Shown here piece by piece: positions 1-5,792 of a stretch of 5,851 bases of DNA (its first letter is position 1; every line of letters begins with the position of its first letter). The position numbers and the translations under genes are program-made. The stretch covers positions 1 to 5,851 of the forward strand of contig JAATGK010000054.1 of assembly GCA_015654715.1 (NCBI GenBank). The letters run 5' to 3'. The notes beneath the pieces are model-generated. The model was not told the DNA's origin, did not search any database, and saw nothing but the letters and a program-made list of their open reading frames with translations. Source of the DNA: Alphaproteobacteria bacterium. GTDB lineage: Bacteria; Pseudomonadota; Alphaproteobacteria; Micropepsales; Micropepsaceae.

Positions 1-1015
1 CCTCAGCCAACGCTTCTACGGTTGGCTCCAGGTGCTGGGCGGCCACGAAGGCGCTGAGCGTGACGACATTGCGGATCTTGGCCATGCGGCAGGCTTGCAC
101 CACGCGCGGCGGGCCGGAGGTGAAATTGATCATGGCGCCGGCGCGGCCCAGCGCCTGAATGGCGAATATCGCCGTGGCGTTGGCGATGCCGTTCGGCAGC
201 ATGATGCCGACGACCTTTTCCTTGGCCCCGATCTCGCGCGCCAGCAGTCGCGCCAAGGTGAAGAATTTGGCGACGAAGGCGTTGTGCTGCAACGGCGTGC
301 GAGTGGTGTCCTCGATGATGGTGTTGCCGCCGCCGCGCACCGCACGGGACGCCAAGAGCTGGCGCAGCAAAGTGGAAACCGGTGCGCCCGCCACCAATGT
401 TTCTTCCATCACGTCGTGCAAGCGCGATCCGGCGAGCAGGCGCCGCTGATGGCCTTTGACCTCTGGCGGCAGGTTCAGTCGCCGCGGCGGCAGAATGGTC
501 AAGGTGATCTTGGGAAACAGCCGCTTGCGGACCAGGCCGCCGAGGGCGGAAAACCGCGAATATTGCGGCCCGTCGATGCGGATCGGCACGATGGTCGCCC
601 CCGCCTTGTCGGCGATCATGCCGGGGCCTTCGTAGATCTTCATCAAGCCGCCGGTGCGGCTGACGCGGCCTTCGGGAAAGGCCATGCAGGGGGTGCCCGC
701 TTTGATCGCTTCGACCATTATCTTGGCGGTGATCGGGTGCATTTGATCGAGCGTGTGGCCGCTGCGCCAATAGGGTTTCAGCCAGCGGCGTCCCGCGATG
801 GCGGCCGGCGCCGCGAACAGGATGCGTCCGGGCAGAAAGGCCGACAGAATCACCGCATCCAGCACCGAAACATGGTTGGCGACGATCAGCACACGGTCGC
901 CGGCGGCGGCAAGGTTTTCCAGGCCGGTGACGCGGACGCGGCAGAGCAGCCGCAGCAACGGCCGCACTAAGCAAAAGGGATGAACAGAGCGCAGCAAAGA
1001 GGAAAACAAGGCCAT
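1..1015 (-). CDS. aas: Aas-type lysophospholipid acyltransferase / acyl-ACP synthetase (N-terminal part, runs off window)
   Basis: The gene is open from the ATG at 1015-1013 to the window edge (338 codons) and its C-terminus is missing. In E. coli, Aas re-acylates 2-acylglycerophosphoethanolamine at the inner membrane using a fatty acid activated on bound ACP, so the likely role is phospholipid repair. Residues about 30-180 form a PlsC-type acyltransferase domain. It has the HX4D catalytic motif NHVSVLD (H48, D53) and the FPEGR acyl-acceptor motif (113-117), followed by TGGLMKIYEGPG and GATIVPIRIDG, which closely resemble E. coli Aas as I remember it. From about residue 235 an AMP-binding synthetase domain begins (VVGIMLPNGIANATAIF, 268-284). 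Its ATP-binding and adenylation motifs would lie beyond the edge. GAGAG sits four bases before the ATG as a modest Shine-Dalgarno. The fused layout argues against a simple plsC. The family call is firm; the physiological substrate is inferred. Confidence 0.88.
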   Translation of the reverse strand, partial: MALFSSLLRSVHPFCLVRPLLRLLCRVRVTGLENLAAAGDRVLIVANHVSVLDAVILSAFLPGRILFAAPAAIAGRRWLKPYWRSGHTLDQMHPITAKIMVEAIKAGTPCMAFPEGRVSRTGGLMKIYEGPGMIADKAGATIVPIRIDGPQYSRFSALGGLVRKRLFPKITLTILPPRRLNLPPEVKGHQRRLLAGSRLHDVMEETLVAGAPVSTLLRQLLASRAVRGGGNTIIEDTTRTPLQHNAFVAKFFTLARLLAREIGAKEKVVGIMLPNGIANATAIFAIQALGRAGAMINFTSGPPRVVQACRMAKIRNVVTLSAFVAAQHLEPTVEALAE

Positions 1016-1052
1016 TATACTCTCACGTCGACCGGGGCGGGACGCCTCAGCG

Positions 1053-1083
1053 CTTATAGAGGCTGGGGTACGCCCTTTGCCAA
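1053..1083 (-). promoter_or_regulatory. Possible sigma70-type promoter of aas
   Basis: On the minus strand TTGGCA (1083-1078; five of six matches to the -35 consensus) precedes TATAAG (1058-1053; five of six to the -10 consensus). The 19-bp spacer is longer than the usual 17. Transcription would start near 1045, giving a leader of about 30 bases before the aas ATG. It lies downstream of the gap terminator, where an independent promoter for aas would be expected. The spacing keeps confidence low. Confidence 0.33.
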
Positions 1084-1179
1084 TGCCCATCCATCCATTG
1101 TGTCGCAGCAAACCGGGGCAACTCCGTCCCCGCGCGATTTACAGTGAATGCGACTAAGACGTAATGATAGATCAATGTG

Positions 1180-1207
1180 CTTTGAGGCCGCGACTGGCCG
1201 CTCAAAG
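1180..1207. other. Second hairpin between gap and aas
   Basis: CTTTGAGGCC (1180-1189) pairs with GGCC-gc-TCAAAG (1196-1207) across a six-base loop, giving ten base pairs interrupted by a two-base bulge. No T-run follows on either strand, so it is not a canonical intrinsic terminator. It lies just after the gap terminator in the direction of transcription. It could be a backup termination or RNA-stabilising structure, or an operator. The structure is visible; its function is unknown. Confidence 0.5.
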
Positions 1208-1210
1208 CCA

Positions 1211-1249
1211 CGAACGAACAAGGCGCCCAACCTCGCGGCCGGCGCCTTG
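1211..1249 (-). terminator. Intrinsic terminator downstream of gap
   Basis: Read on the minus strand, CAAGGCGCC (1249-1241) and GGCGCCTTG (1227-1219) form a perfect nine-base-pair GC-rich stem around a 13-base loop. The moderately T-rich tract TTCGTTCG follows. The stem begins about 30 bases after the gap stop codon, where a rho-independent terminator is expected. The tail is interrupted by C and G, so termination may be partial. Confidence 0.7.
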
Positions 1250-1278
1250 CGTTCAACAGATTGGTTGCCCTGATACGG

Positions 1279-2289
1279 TCAGCCGAAGCCGCCCATAATC
1301 TTGGCGATGTCCAGCATCCGGTTGGAAAATCCCCATTCGTTGTCGTACCAGGCCAGAACCCGCACGAAGGTGCCCTCGATCACGGTGGTCTGGGTCAGAT
1401 CAAAAATCGCCGAGGCGGGATTATGCCGGAAATCGACCGACACCAGTTGCTCCTCATTGGTGACCAGAACGCCTTGCATGGGGCCCTTGGCGGCGGCGAT
1501 CACCGCCTGGTTGACCTCTTCCTTGGTGACGGACCGCTTGGCCACGACCTTCAGATCGATCACCGAAACATCGGGCGTCGGAACCCTGAGCGAGGTGCCG
1601 TCGAGCTTGCCCGCCAGTTCCGGGATGACCAAGCCGATTGCCTTGGCCGCGCCGGTCGAGGTCGGGATGATGGAGGTGCCGATGGTGCGGCCGCGGCGCC
1701 GGTCGCGATGCAGGGTGTCGACCGCGCGCTGGTCGCCGGTATAGGAGTGCACGGTCGTCATATAGCCATGCGCCACGCCGGCCAAATCGTTCAGCACCTT
1801 CAACACCGGTCCCAGGCAATTGGTGGTGCACGAGCCGTTGGAAACGACCTTGAGATCGGGCGTCAGCTTGTCGTGGTTTACTTTGTAGACCACCGTCATG
1901 TCGGCATCGCCCGACGGTCCCGAGATGAGCACCCGCTTGGCGCCGGCCGCGAGATGCGCCGCCGCCTTTTCGCGCTTGGTGAACAGCCCGGTGCATTCGA
2001 GCGCCACGTCGATGCCCAGTTCCTTCCACGGCAGCTTGGCCGGGTCGCGTTCGGACAGCACCTTGATCGGTGCCAGCCCTTCGACCTTGATCAGGTCGCC
2101 GTCGGCGGTGACGCTCTGCGGCAGGGTGCCGTGCACGGAATCGTATTTCAACAGATAGGCATTATCGGCGGGGGAGCCGAGATCGTTGATGGCGACAAAG
2201 GTCAAATCCGACCGTCCCGATTCAATCAGCGCCCTGAGCACCAGACGCCCGATGCGGCCGAAGCCGTTGATGGCAACACGTATCGTCAT
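1279..2289 (-). CDS. gap: Glyceraldehyde-3-phosphate dehydrogenase, type I
   Basis: This 336-aa cytoplasmic enzyme oxidises and phosphorylates glyceraldehyde-3-phosphate to 1,3-bisphosphoglycerate with reduction of NAD(+), in glycolysis or in reverse in gluconeogenesis. It has full family length. The Rossmann motif NGFGRIG is at residues 8-14, and D36 in AINDLG is the acidic residue that favours NAD over NADP. The catalytic Cys154 is in SNGSCTTNC and the catalytic His181 in HSYTGDQ. Phosphate-site motifs include IPTSTGAAKA (208-217) and the C-terminal WYDNEWGFSNRM (314-325). The motif is usually ASCTTNC; here Gly152 replaces the Ala. HRDRRRGRTIGTS (194-206) differs from the common RARAAALS. 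A good Shine-Dalgarno (AAGGAG, nine bases upstream) supports the start. The ATG overlaps the stop codon of the upstream CGNR gene, implying co-transcription. A terminator hairpin follows. Confidence 0.97.
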   Translation of the reverse strand: MTIRVAINGFGRIGRLVLRALIESGRSDLTFVAINDLGSPADNAYLLKYDSVHGTLPQSVTADGDLIKVEGLAPIKVLSERDPAKLPWKELGIDVALECTGLFTKREKAAAHLAAGAKRVLISGPSGDADMTVVYKVNHDKLTPDLKVVSNGSCTTNCLGPVLKVLNDLAGVAHGYMTTVHSYTGDQRAVDTLHRDRRRGRTIGTSIIPTSTGAAKAIGLVIPELAGKLDGTSLRVPTPDVSVIDLKVVAKRSVTKEEVNQAVIAAAKGPMQGVLVTNEEQLVSVDFRHNPASAIFDLTQTTVIEGTFVRVLAWYDNEWGFSNRMLDIAKIMGGFG

Positions 2290-2867
2290 ATTGGATTACT
2301 CCTTGCTTCATGTTGATCCGTTTGGTGACGTTGGCGGAAGGCCTTGCCCTTGGCCCGGCTGCCGCAGCGATTCATCGAGCACCACTGCCGCCGCGCGCCG
2401 CGCGAGGCATCCAGAAACAGGACATTACAATCGGCATCAGCGCATTTCTTGATGCGGGCGCGTAGCGGGCTGCCGAAGACATCGATCGCATCGCGGGCGA
2501 CGGTGGCCAGCGCTACCTCAAAGGGGGCATCGGCCACTTGGCGTATGGTCATCGACGCCGCGTCGAGCCGGGGTACCGCCAAAGGATGCGCCGCGGCCGC
2601 GTTCAGAACGGCGACGGCGGCCACGGGCAAGGGTTTGGCCCCGACCAACGCGGCCGCCACATCCTTGATCGCTTGGCGCAAGCCGAGCAGCGCTGCCGCC
2701 TCGGCGTCCGGCAGAACCGGAACCGCCGCCACCAAGTCGGCTTCGTACAGCCAGCGTGCCGGCGCGCCGGGAAAGGCCAACAGATCGCTGGGCTGGCGCT
2801 GGCGTAGCGTGGCCGCCAGATCAAGCGCCAGACAGCCAGATTTGAAACTGAATTCCCGCGTCGCCAT
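2286..2867 (-). CDS. ABATE-domain/CGNR zinc-finger putative transcriptional regulator
   Basis: The protein is about 193 aa from the ATG at 2867; a GTG one codon upstream (2870-2868) gives 194, which is the numbering used here. Residues about 8-130 resemble the ABATE (stress-induced transcription regulator) domain, opening with FKSGCLALDLAATL, where relatives have a CLDFANTL-like motif. Residues 140-180 form a CGNR zinc finger: C143-x4-C148, the conserved LFLDASRGARRQWCS, then C164-x4-C169. The signature tetrapeptide is CGSR, not CGNR. All four cysteines remain, so zinc binding should be intact. Family members are thought to bind DNA through this finger; few have known targets or ligands. The stop codon overlaps the gap start by four bases, so a role in controlling glycolytic flux or sensing a gap-related metabolite is a reasonable inference. 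No Shine-Dalgarno precedes either start, and the predicted transcript begins almost at the start codon. Confidence 0.87.
   Translation of the reverse strand: MATREFSFKSGCLALDLAATLRQRQPSDLLAFPGAPARWLYEADLVAAVPVLPDAEAAALLGLRQAIKDVAAALVGAKPLPVAAVAVLNAAAAHPLAVPRLDAASMTIRQVADAPFEVALATVARDAIDVFGSPLRARIKKCADADCNVLFLDASRGARRQWCSMNRCGSRAKGKAFRQRHQTDQHEARSNPI
2300..2305 (-). promoter_or_regulatory. gap ribosome binding site inside the CGNR gene
   Basis: AAGGAG lies nine bases before the gap ATG, inside the last codons of the upstream regulator gene. Together with the ATGA stop/start overlap at 2286-2289 this is the arrangement of translational coupling. The strong site also lets gap be initiated independently at a higher rate than its regulator. 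Confidence 0.8.
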
Positions 2868-2872
2868 CACAC

Positions 2873-2888
2873 TAAACCATATAAACCA
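2873..2888 (-). repeat. TGGTTTA direct repeat over the CGNR promoter
   Basis: TGGTTTA occurs twice on the minus strand (2888-2882 and 2879-2873), nine bases apart start to start. The copies flank and overlap the proposed -10 box, a place where a bound protein would block initiation. It could be an operator for the CGNR protein itself. The repeat is visible; the binding is speculative. Confidence 0.4.
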
Positions 2889-2905
2889 GTTTGAGGGGTT
2901 TTCAA
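2878..2905 (-). promoter_or_regulatory. Candidate promoter of the CGNR-gap operon
   Basis: On the minus strand TTGAAA (2905-2900) and TATATG (2883-2878) are 16 bases apart, resembling sigma70 -35 and -10 boxes. Initiation six or seven bases downstream would fall near 2871, almost at the GTG (2870) or ATG (2867) start, so the mRNA could be leaderless. No ribosome binding site is visible, which fits. Confidence 0.45.
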
Positions 2906-2910
2906 TAGGC

Positions 2911-3180
2911 CAAAGCCAATTGCGGTGCCGCTAACGGGAGAAAACGGCGTGAAGGGGGGCGTTTGATATGTTTTGCGGACAGCGCTCGCGAACCGTCGGC
3001 TTCGCACGCCTAATCTCTACTTCGTAATCCGTGACGCGGTCGCATTTCTTAGAAAACAAGTCTGACCGGCAGCCCGATCATCGGCAAGGATCAGATGGAC
3101 TTGTAGTCAAGACGCGCGATTTCGGCTCGCTGCGGTGAAGGCGGCACCCAACAAAGGCTGCATCTCCTTCGACTTGCCTT
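2911..3180. other. Region without a recognisable gene
   Basis: About 270 bases between the CGNR promoter and the transposase remnant. All frames on both strands are short and I recognise none of them. The minus-strand frame ending at 3091 (…AEIARLDYKSI then stop) and the overlapping frame GKSKEMQPLLGAAFTAASRN look somewhat protein-like and could be decayed coding sequence, but I cannot assign a family. No convincing tRNA, terminator or CRISPR was seen. Confidence 0.5.
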
Positions 3181-3288
3181 GCAGTAACGCTGGGCGATCC
3201 GGACGCGGTGCTGGTCATCGACGAAACCGGCTTTTTGAAACAGGGCAAAGCCTCGTGCGGCGTAGCGCGTCAATACACAGGCTCGACG
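3181..3288 (+). pseudogene. IS701-type (DDE) transposase core fragment
   Basis: The frame reads AVTLGDPDAVLVIDETG followed by FLKQGKASCGVARQYTGST. This matches the segment around the first catalytic aspartate (VIDETGF) of IS701-type transposases, which continue with KKG…SVGVARQYSG. Only about 36 of the roughly 400 residues of such an enzyme remain. No inverted-repeat ends were found beside it. The frame is closed by a stop at 3136-3138, and the segment between does not look like transposase. At about 3286-3294 the reading frame passes without a break into oxidoreductase sequence. The remnant cannot be active. Confidence 0.8.
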
Positions 3289-3459
3289 GGAACGCTGGCC
3301 CGCTCGCAGGTGGCCGCCGTAGAGTTGAACGAGATGAGGATGCGCATCTACGGCGAGACCGGCTCGCTCGACTGGCGGCAGATGGATCCGAACCGGCTGG
3401 TGGTGAAGCGCCAGGACGGCCCCGAGGAGATTCATCATGCGGCCGCGCCCTACCTGGGC
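3289..3459 (+). pseudogene. Gfo/Idh/MocA-family oxidoreductase C-terminal fragment
   Basis: In frame with the preceding transposase piece, GTLARSQVAAVELNEMRMR continues as IYGETGSLDWRQMDPNRLV, then VVKRQDGPEEIHHAAAPYLG. This pattern (SQVAAGEEN…LRIYGxKGxLEWxQxDPNxL) is characteristic of the C-terminal substrate domain of Gfo/Idh/MocA dehydrogenases, which oxidise sugars, inositols and related compounds with NAD(P). About 57 residues survive. The NAD-binding Rossmann half is absent, and so is the HPEG-like segment expected after the APYL motif. At about 3450-3460 the sequence passes into the IS481 remnant. It is probably debris of a sugar-catabolic gene cut by insertion-element activity or recombination. 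Confidence 0.78.
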
Positions 3460-3602
3460 GATAATCCGCTCTCGACCAAAGGGGTCGGGCGGGCATTCTT
3501 ATGCACGCTCATCCGACCCTCTCCAGAGAAACTGTGGCTTTGACACCTTCAGCTTCTCCCGGATCGGACCGGATGGACAACCTATTAAAAACTCACCCCT
3601 AG
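3451..3602 (-). mobile_element. 5' end remnant of an IS481-type insertion sequence, frameshifted
   Basis: On the minus strand the ATG at 3512-3510 opens MSVHKNARPTPL, which matches the typical start of IS481-family transposases (MN[VI]HKNARLTPLGRERIV). As written the frame then stops at 3452-3450. Adding one G near 3476 restores GRERIIAQV, so a single-base deletion has occurred. Homology ends where the Gfo/Idh fragment begins, leaving about 20 of roughly 300 residues. The 90 bases upstream of the ATG are probably the element's leader and left end, closing near GCTAGGGGTGAG (about 3604-3593). The exact inverted-repeat boundary is uncertain because the partner end is missing. The remnant is inactive. 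Confidence 0.72.
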
Positions 3603-3622
3603 CGTGCCGAAGTTGCCAAGCC

Positions 3623-5668
3623 TTACGCCGGCCGCACGGTGATCGTGGATTCGCCGCCGCTCATCGGCCCGCGCGACTTGAGCAGAACGCGATAGACAAC
3701 CGTTCCCCAGCTGGCGACCAGGCCAGCGTTGGTCAGCTTCATGGTCTCCACGTTGACCGAAAGCAGCGATGGGTCGTAGCTGAGGATGACAGCGCCGGAG
3801 TGGTCTTCAGGGCGAGGCTCGAAACGGAGCTTGCCCTCTTCAACCTTTACCGGGCGGCAGGTCATCAGCGACCAGGTGATCGGCGCTGCGCCGCCGGTGA
3901 GAGCAAACCGGTCGTGGATGGAGACCTGGTCTGCCGCGCGGTTCAGCTCCACCGAGCGAATCCACTCGCGAAGATTGGCTTCGGCGGGATAGGCCCCGGC
4001 GAGGTTCATTTCGAGCGACGCGGACCTGTCGTCGGCGGCGTAACGCAGGCCGCTGGCGCGATAGGCGGAGCCCACGCCCTGCTGCACTTCGCCGATGGTC
4101 GGCAGGTTGTGATAAGCGGACTGCGTAGAGAACAGCTCGTAGCGGTGCGCGTCGAAGCTCTGCTTCTGGTAGGCTTCGCCGCCCAGGTCGATGAGCACCG
4201 GCTCGCCGTCGAAATAGACCCAGAAGGTGCCGGTGTCGAGGTGGGTATGGCTCTTGCCGTTGTCTGAAGCGAGGCAGCCAAGATAGAGGCCCTTCGCGCT
4301 GTTCTCTTGGACGCGCGCGATCATGAGCGCGGTCTGCGGCAGCCATACATCGCGCAGCAACGGACGGGTGTGCGCGGGTTCAGCGCGCAGCGCCGCTTCG
4401 CCGAAGATGCCGGCAACGGTGCGCGGGAGATAGTCGGCAGGCAGGTCCCCGGTGGCGAGACCGATCAGCAGCGGGCTGTTGACGTGTTTGCCATAGCGGA
4501 AGATCTTCTCGCGGTCGAGATCCATGTGCGTGTGCGCATCGCCGCTGTTCAGGTAAAGATCGCCGGCGAAGCGGACCTTGCCGATATATTCGCCCATGCG
4601 GCGGATCAGCGGATCGCTCCAGATGTTTACGCGGCCGTTGGTGGCCGAGCCGAGCTGCTCGAGGTCCTCGACCAGCATGCCGGGAGCTTCGGTCCAATAG
4701 GAGCAGCCTTCTTCGCAGCCGCCGTCGTCGGGGTAGGTGTTGATGAAATTGTCGACACAGATCATCGCCTTTTCGACACCGGCGGTGCGGCGGGCGGCGT
4801 CGCGGTCGAGGAGCAGCACGGTGGTGAGCCAGTTGGCGCAGATCCATGCATCCCAGTTATTGACCGGCTGCACCTGGCCAGCCGGGGTCACGTCCCAGGG
4901 CAGGTCGTCGCGGCGCTTGCCGCCGGGCAGGCCCATCCACATGAAGTTCTGCGCTAGCAGCGGCTTGAAGATGCGGCGCTCGGCCTCAAGATAGACGCGC
5001 TCGGTGATGAACGGCGAAATCGCGTTCAGGCGGTCCGCGGTCAGATACACGGTGACGGCGACTGCGGCGGCTGTCTGCGCCGCGAACAGGTCCACGATGG
5101 GATCCTGCGGATCGGGCAGGCCGAGGCCGGCCTTCTGAATATAGAGGTGCGCGGGAACGCCCCAGAAACTCTGTTCGCAGATGGTCCACAGGCCGTTGAC
5201 GATGCCATCGAGGAAGCGGCCCTTGTCTTCAACGCACTCGGCAAAGGTGAGAGCCTGGAGCGCGGCGAGATTGGCGTTGCGGATGCTCTCGTAGTTGGAG
5301 CGATTGCCTTCGCGCACGTAGGCCAGGGTGAGCGTGGCGGGAATCTGCTCAAATTTGTAGCTGAGGAATTGCTCGCCCTGCTTGACCAGAGCCGCGCGCG
5401 TCTCGGGGCGAAGGCTGGCCCAGCCCGCTTCGCCGATCTTCGGATAGGGCTTGTATCGATCGAGGGGAATAAGGCTTTGCTTCAGCGCCGCGGGGCCGCA
5501 TTGCTTGGCCAGCAGGTTGCGCGCCATGCCACGCGGGAAGCCGGTGTTCTTCACTGGCAGCGTGCGAACATCGAAGGCATTCATGGCGCCGGCGCTAAGC
5601 GCAAGAGCCGAGGTGGCGAGGAAAGTGCGGCGGGACAGGCGATAGAAGCTCTCGAATTCCTGATTCAT
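3623..5668 (-). CDS. Tat-exported heparinase II/III-family protein (putative polysaccharide lyase)
   Basis: The 681-aa protein starts with a twin-arginine signal: SRRTFL (12-17) followed by the hydrophobic stretch LATSALALSAGAM, so it is probably exported folded to the periplasm. Residues about 80-440 fit the helical toroid domain of the family, with NNWDAWICANW (270-280) and DGGCEEGCSYWTEAPG (315-330). Tyr324 is the likely catalytic tyrosine. The C-terminal beta-sandwich carries SHTHLDTGTF (473-482), LIDLGG (492-497) and SAYHNLPTI (517-525). By analogy with Pedobacter heparinase II, H474 would be catalytic and H476, D494 and H520 would bind zinc. Such enzymes eliminate uronic-acid linkages in heparin-like, alginate-like or other acidic glycans; the substrate here cannot be read from sequence. 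AGGG seven bases before the ATG is an adequate ribosome site. No SusC/D or transporter partner is in view. The 3' flank is insertion-element debris. Confidence 0.88.
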   Translation of the reverse strand: MNQEFESFYRLSRRTFLATSALALSAGAMNAFDVRTLPVKNTGFPRGMARNLLAKQCGPAALKQSLIPLDRYKPYPKIGEAGWASLRPETRAALVKQGEQFLSYKFEQIPATLTLAYVREGNRSNYESIRNANLAALQALTFAECVEDKGRFLDGIVNGLWTICEQSFWGVPAHLYIQKAGLGLPDPQDPIVDLFAAQTAAAVAVTVYLTADRLNAISPFITERVYLEAERRIFKPLLAQNFMWMGLPGGKRRDDLPWDVTPAGQVQPVNNWDAWICANWLTTVLLLDRDAARRTAGVEKAMICVDNFINTYPDDGGCEEGCSYWTEAPGMLVEDLEQLGSATNGRVNIWSDPLIRRMGEYIGKVRFAGDLYLNSGDAHTHMDLDREKIFRYGKHVNSPLLIGLATGDLPADYLPRTVAGIFGEAALRAEPAHTRPLLRDVWLPQTALMIARVQENSAKGLYLGCLASDNGKSHTHLDTGTFWVYFDGEPVLIDLGGEAYQKQSFDAHRYELFSTQSAYHNLPTIGEVQQGVGSAYRASGLRYAADDRSASLEMNLAGAYPAEANLREWIRSVELNRAADQVSIHDRFALTGGAAPITWSLMTCRPVKVEEGKLRFEPRPEDHSGAVILSYDPSLLSVNVETMKLTNAGLVASWGTVVYRVLLKSRGPMSGGESTITVRPA

Positions 5669-5739
5669 GAAACAGCCCTGATTGATTTTGCCGCGTGCTA
5701 GAGGCTGGTTGCAGATGAGTCAATAAGACATTGGCTATT

Positions 5740-5781
5740 ACTATATTTTTTGCGGGGATGCGTGAGCTCGTTCGTCTTAGT
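5740..5781 (-). promoter_or_regulatory. Promoter/operator module 1 upstream of the heparinase gene
   Basis: On the minus strand ACTAAGACGAACGAG (5781-5767) is followed after 21 bases, including CCGC and an A6 tract, by TATAGT (5745-5740), a good -10 match. No consensus -35 is present. If TATAGT is used, the 15-bp motif centres near -41, the usual place for an activator that substitutes for a -35 box. The leader would be about 65 bases. The repeat is directly visible; the promoter role is inferred. Confidence 0.5.
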
Positions 5782-5792
5782 GGACCAGGGTA

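Noticed and set aside
3..974. Long Arg/Pro-rich minus-strand frame and long plus-strand frame across 1-974
   Set aside because: Low-complexity shadows typical of GC-rich DNA. The third minus-strand frame contains clear acyltransferase and AMP-binding motifs and runs off the window.
1153..1161. ACTAAGACG on the plus strand matches nine bases of the heparinase upstream motif
   Set aside because: A nine-base match has a few percent chance of arising in a window this size. The rest of the motif and the -10 spacing are absent, and it points away from aas.
1047..1256. 69-aa minus-strand frame between gap and aas
   Set aside because: It begins inside the terminator stem, contains the second hairpin and the proposed aas promoter, and has no recognisable motif.
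3010..3050. CTACTTCGTAATCC…GCGGTCGC resembles the anticodon arm and variable region of a tRNA
   Set aside because: No T-arm GGTTCGAAT-type sequence, no D-arm and no pairing acceptor ends were found, so a tRNA gene or tRNA-derived attachment site is not supported.
3437..4267. 276-aa plus-strand frame covering the scar and the heparinase 3' part
   Set aside because: It is antisense to well-supported heparinase motifs, and its first part is antisense to the IS481 remnant; no domain is recognisable.
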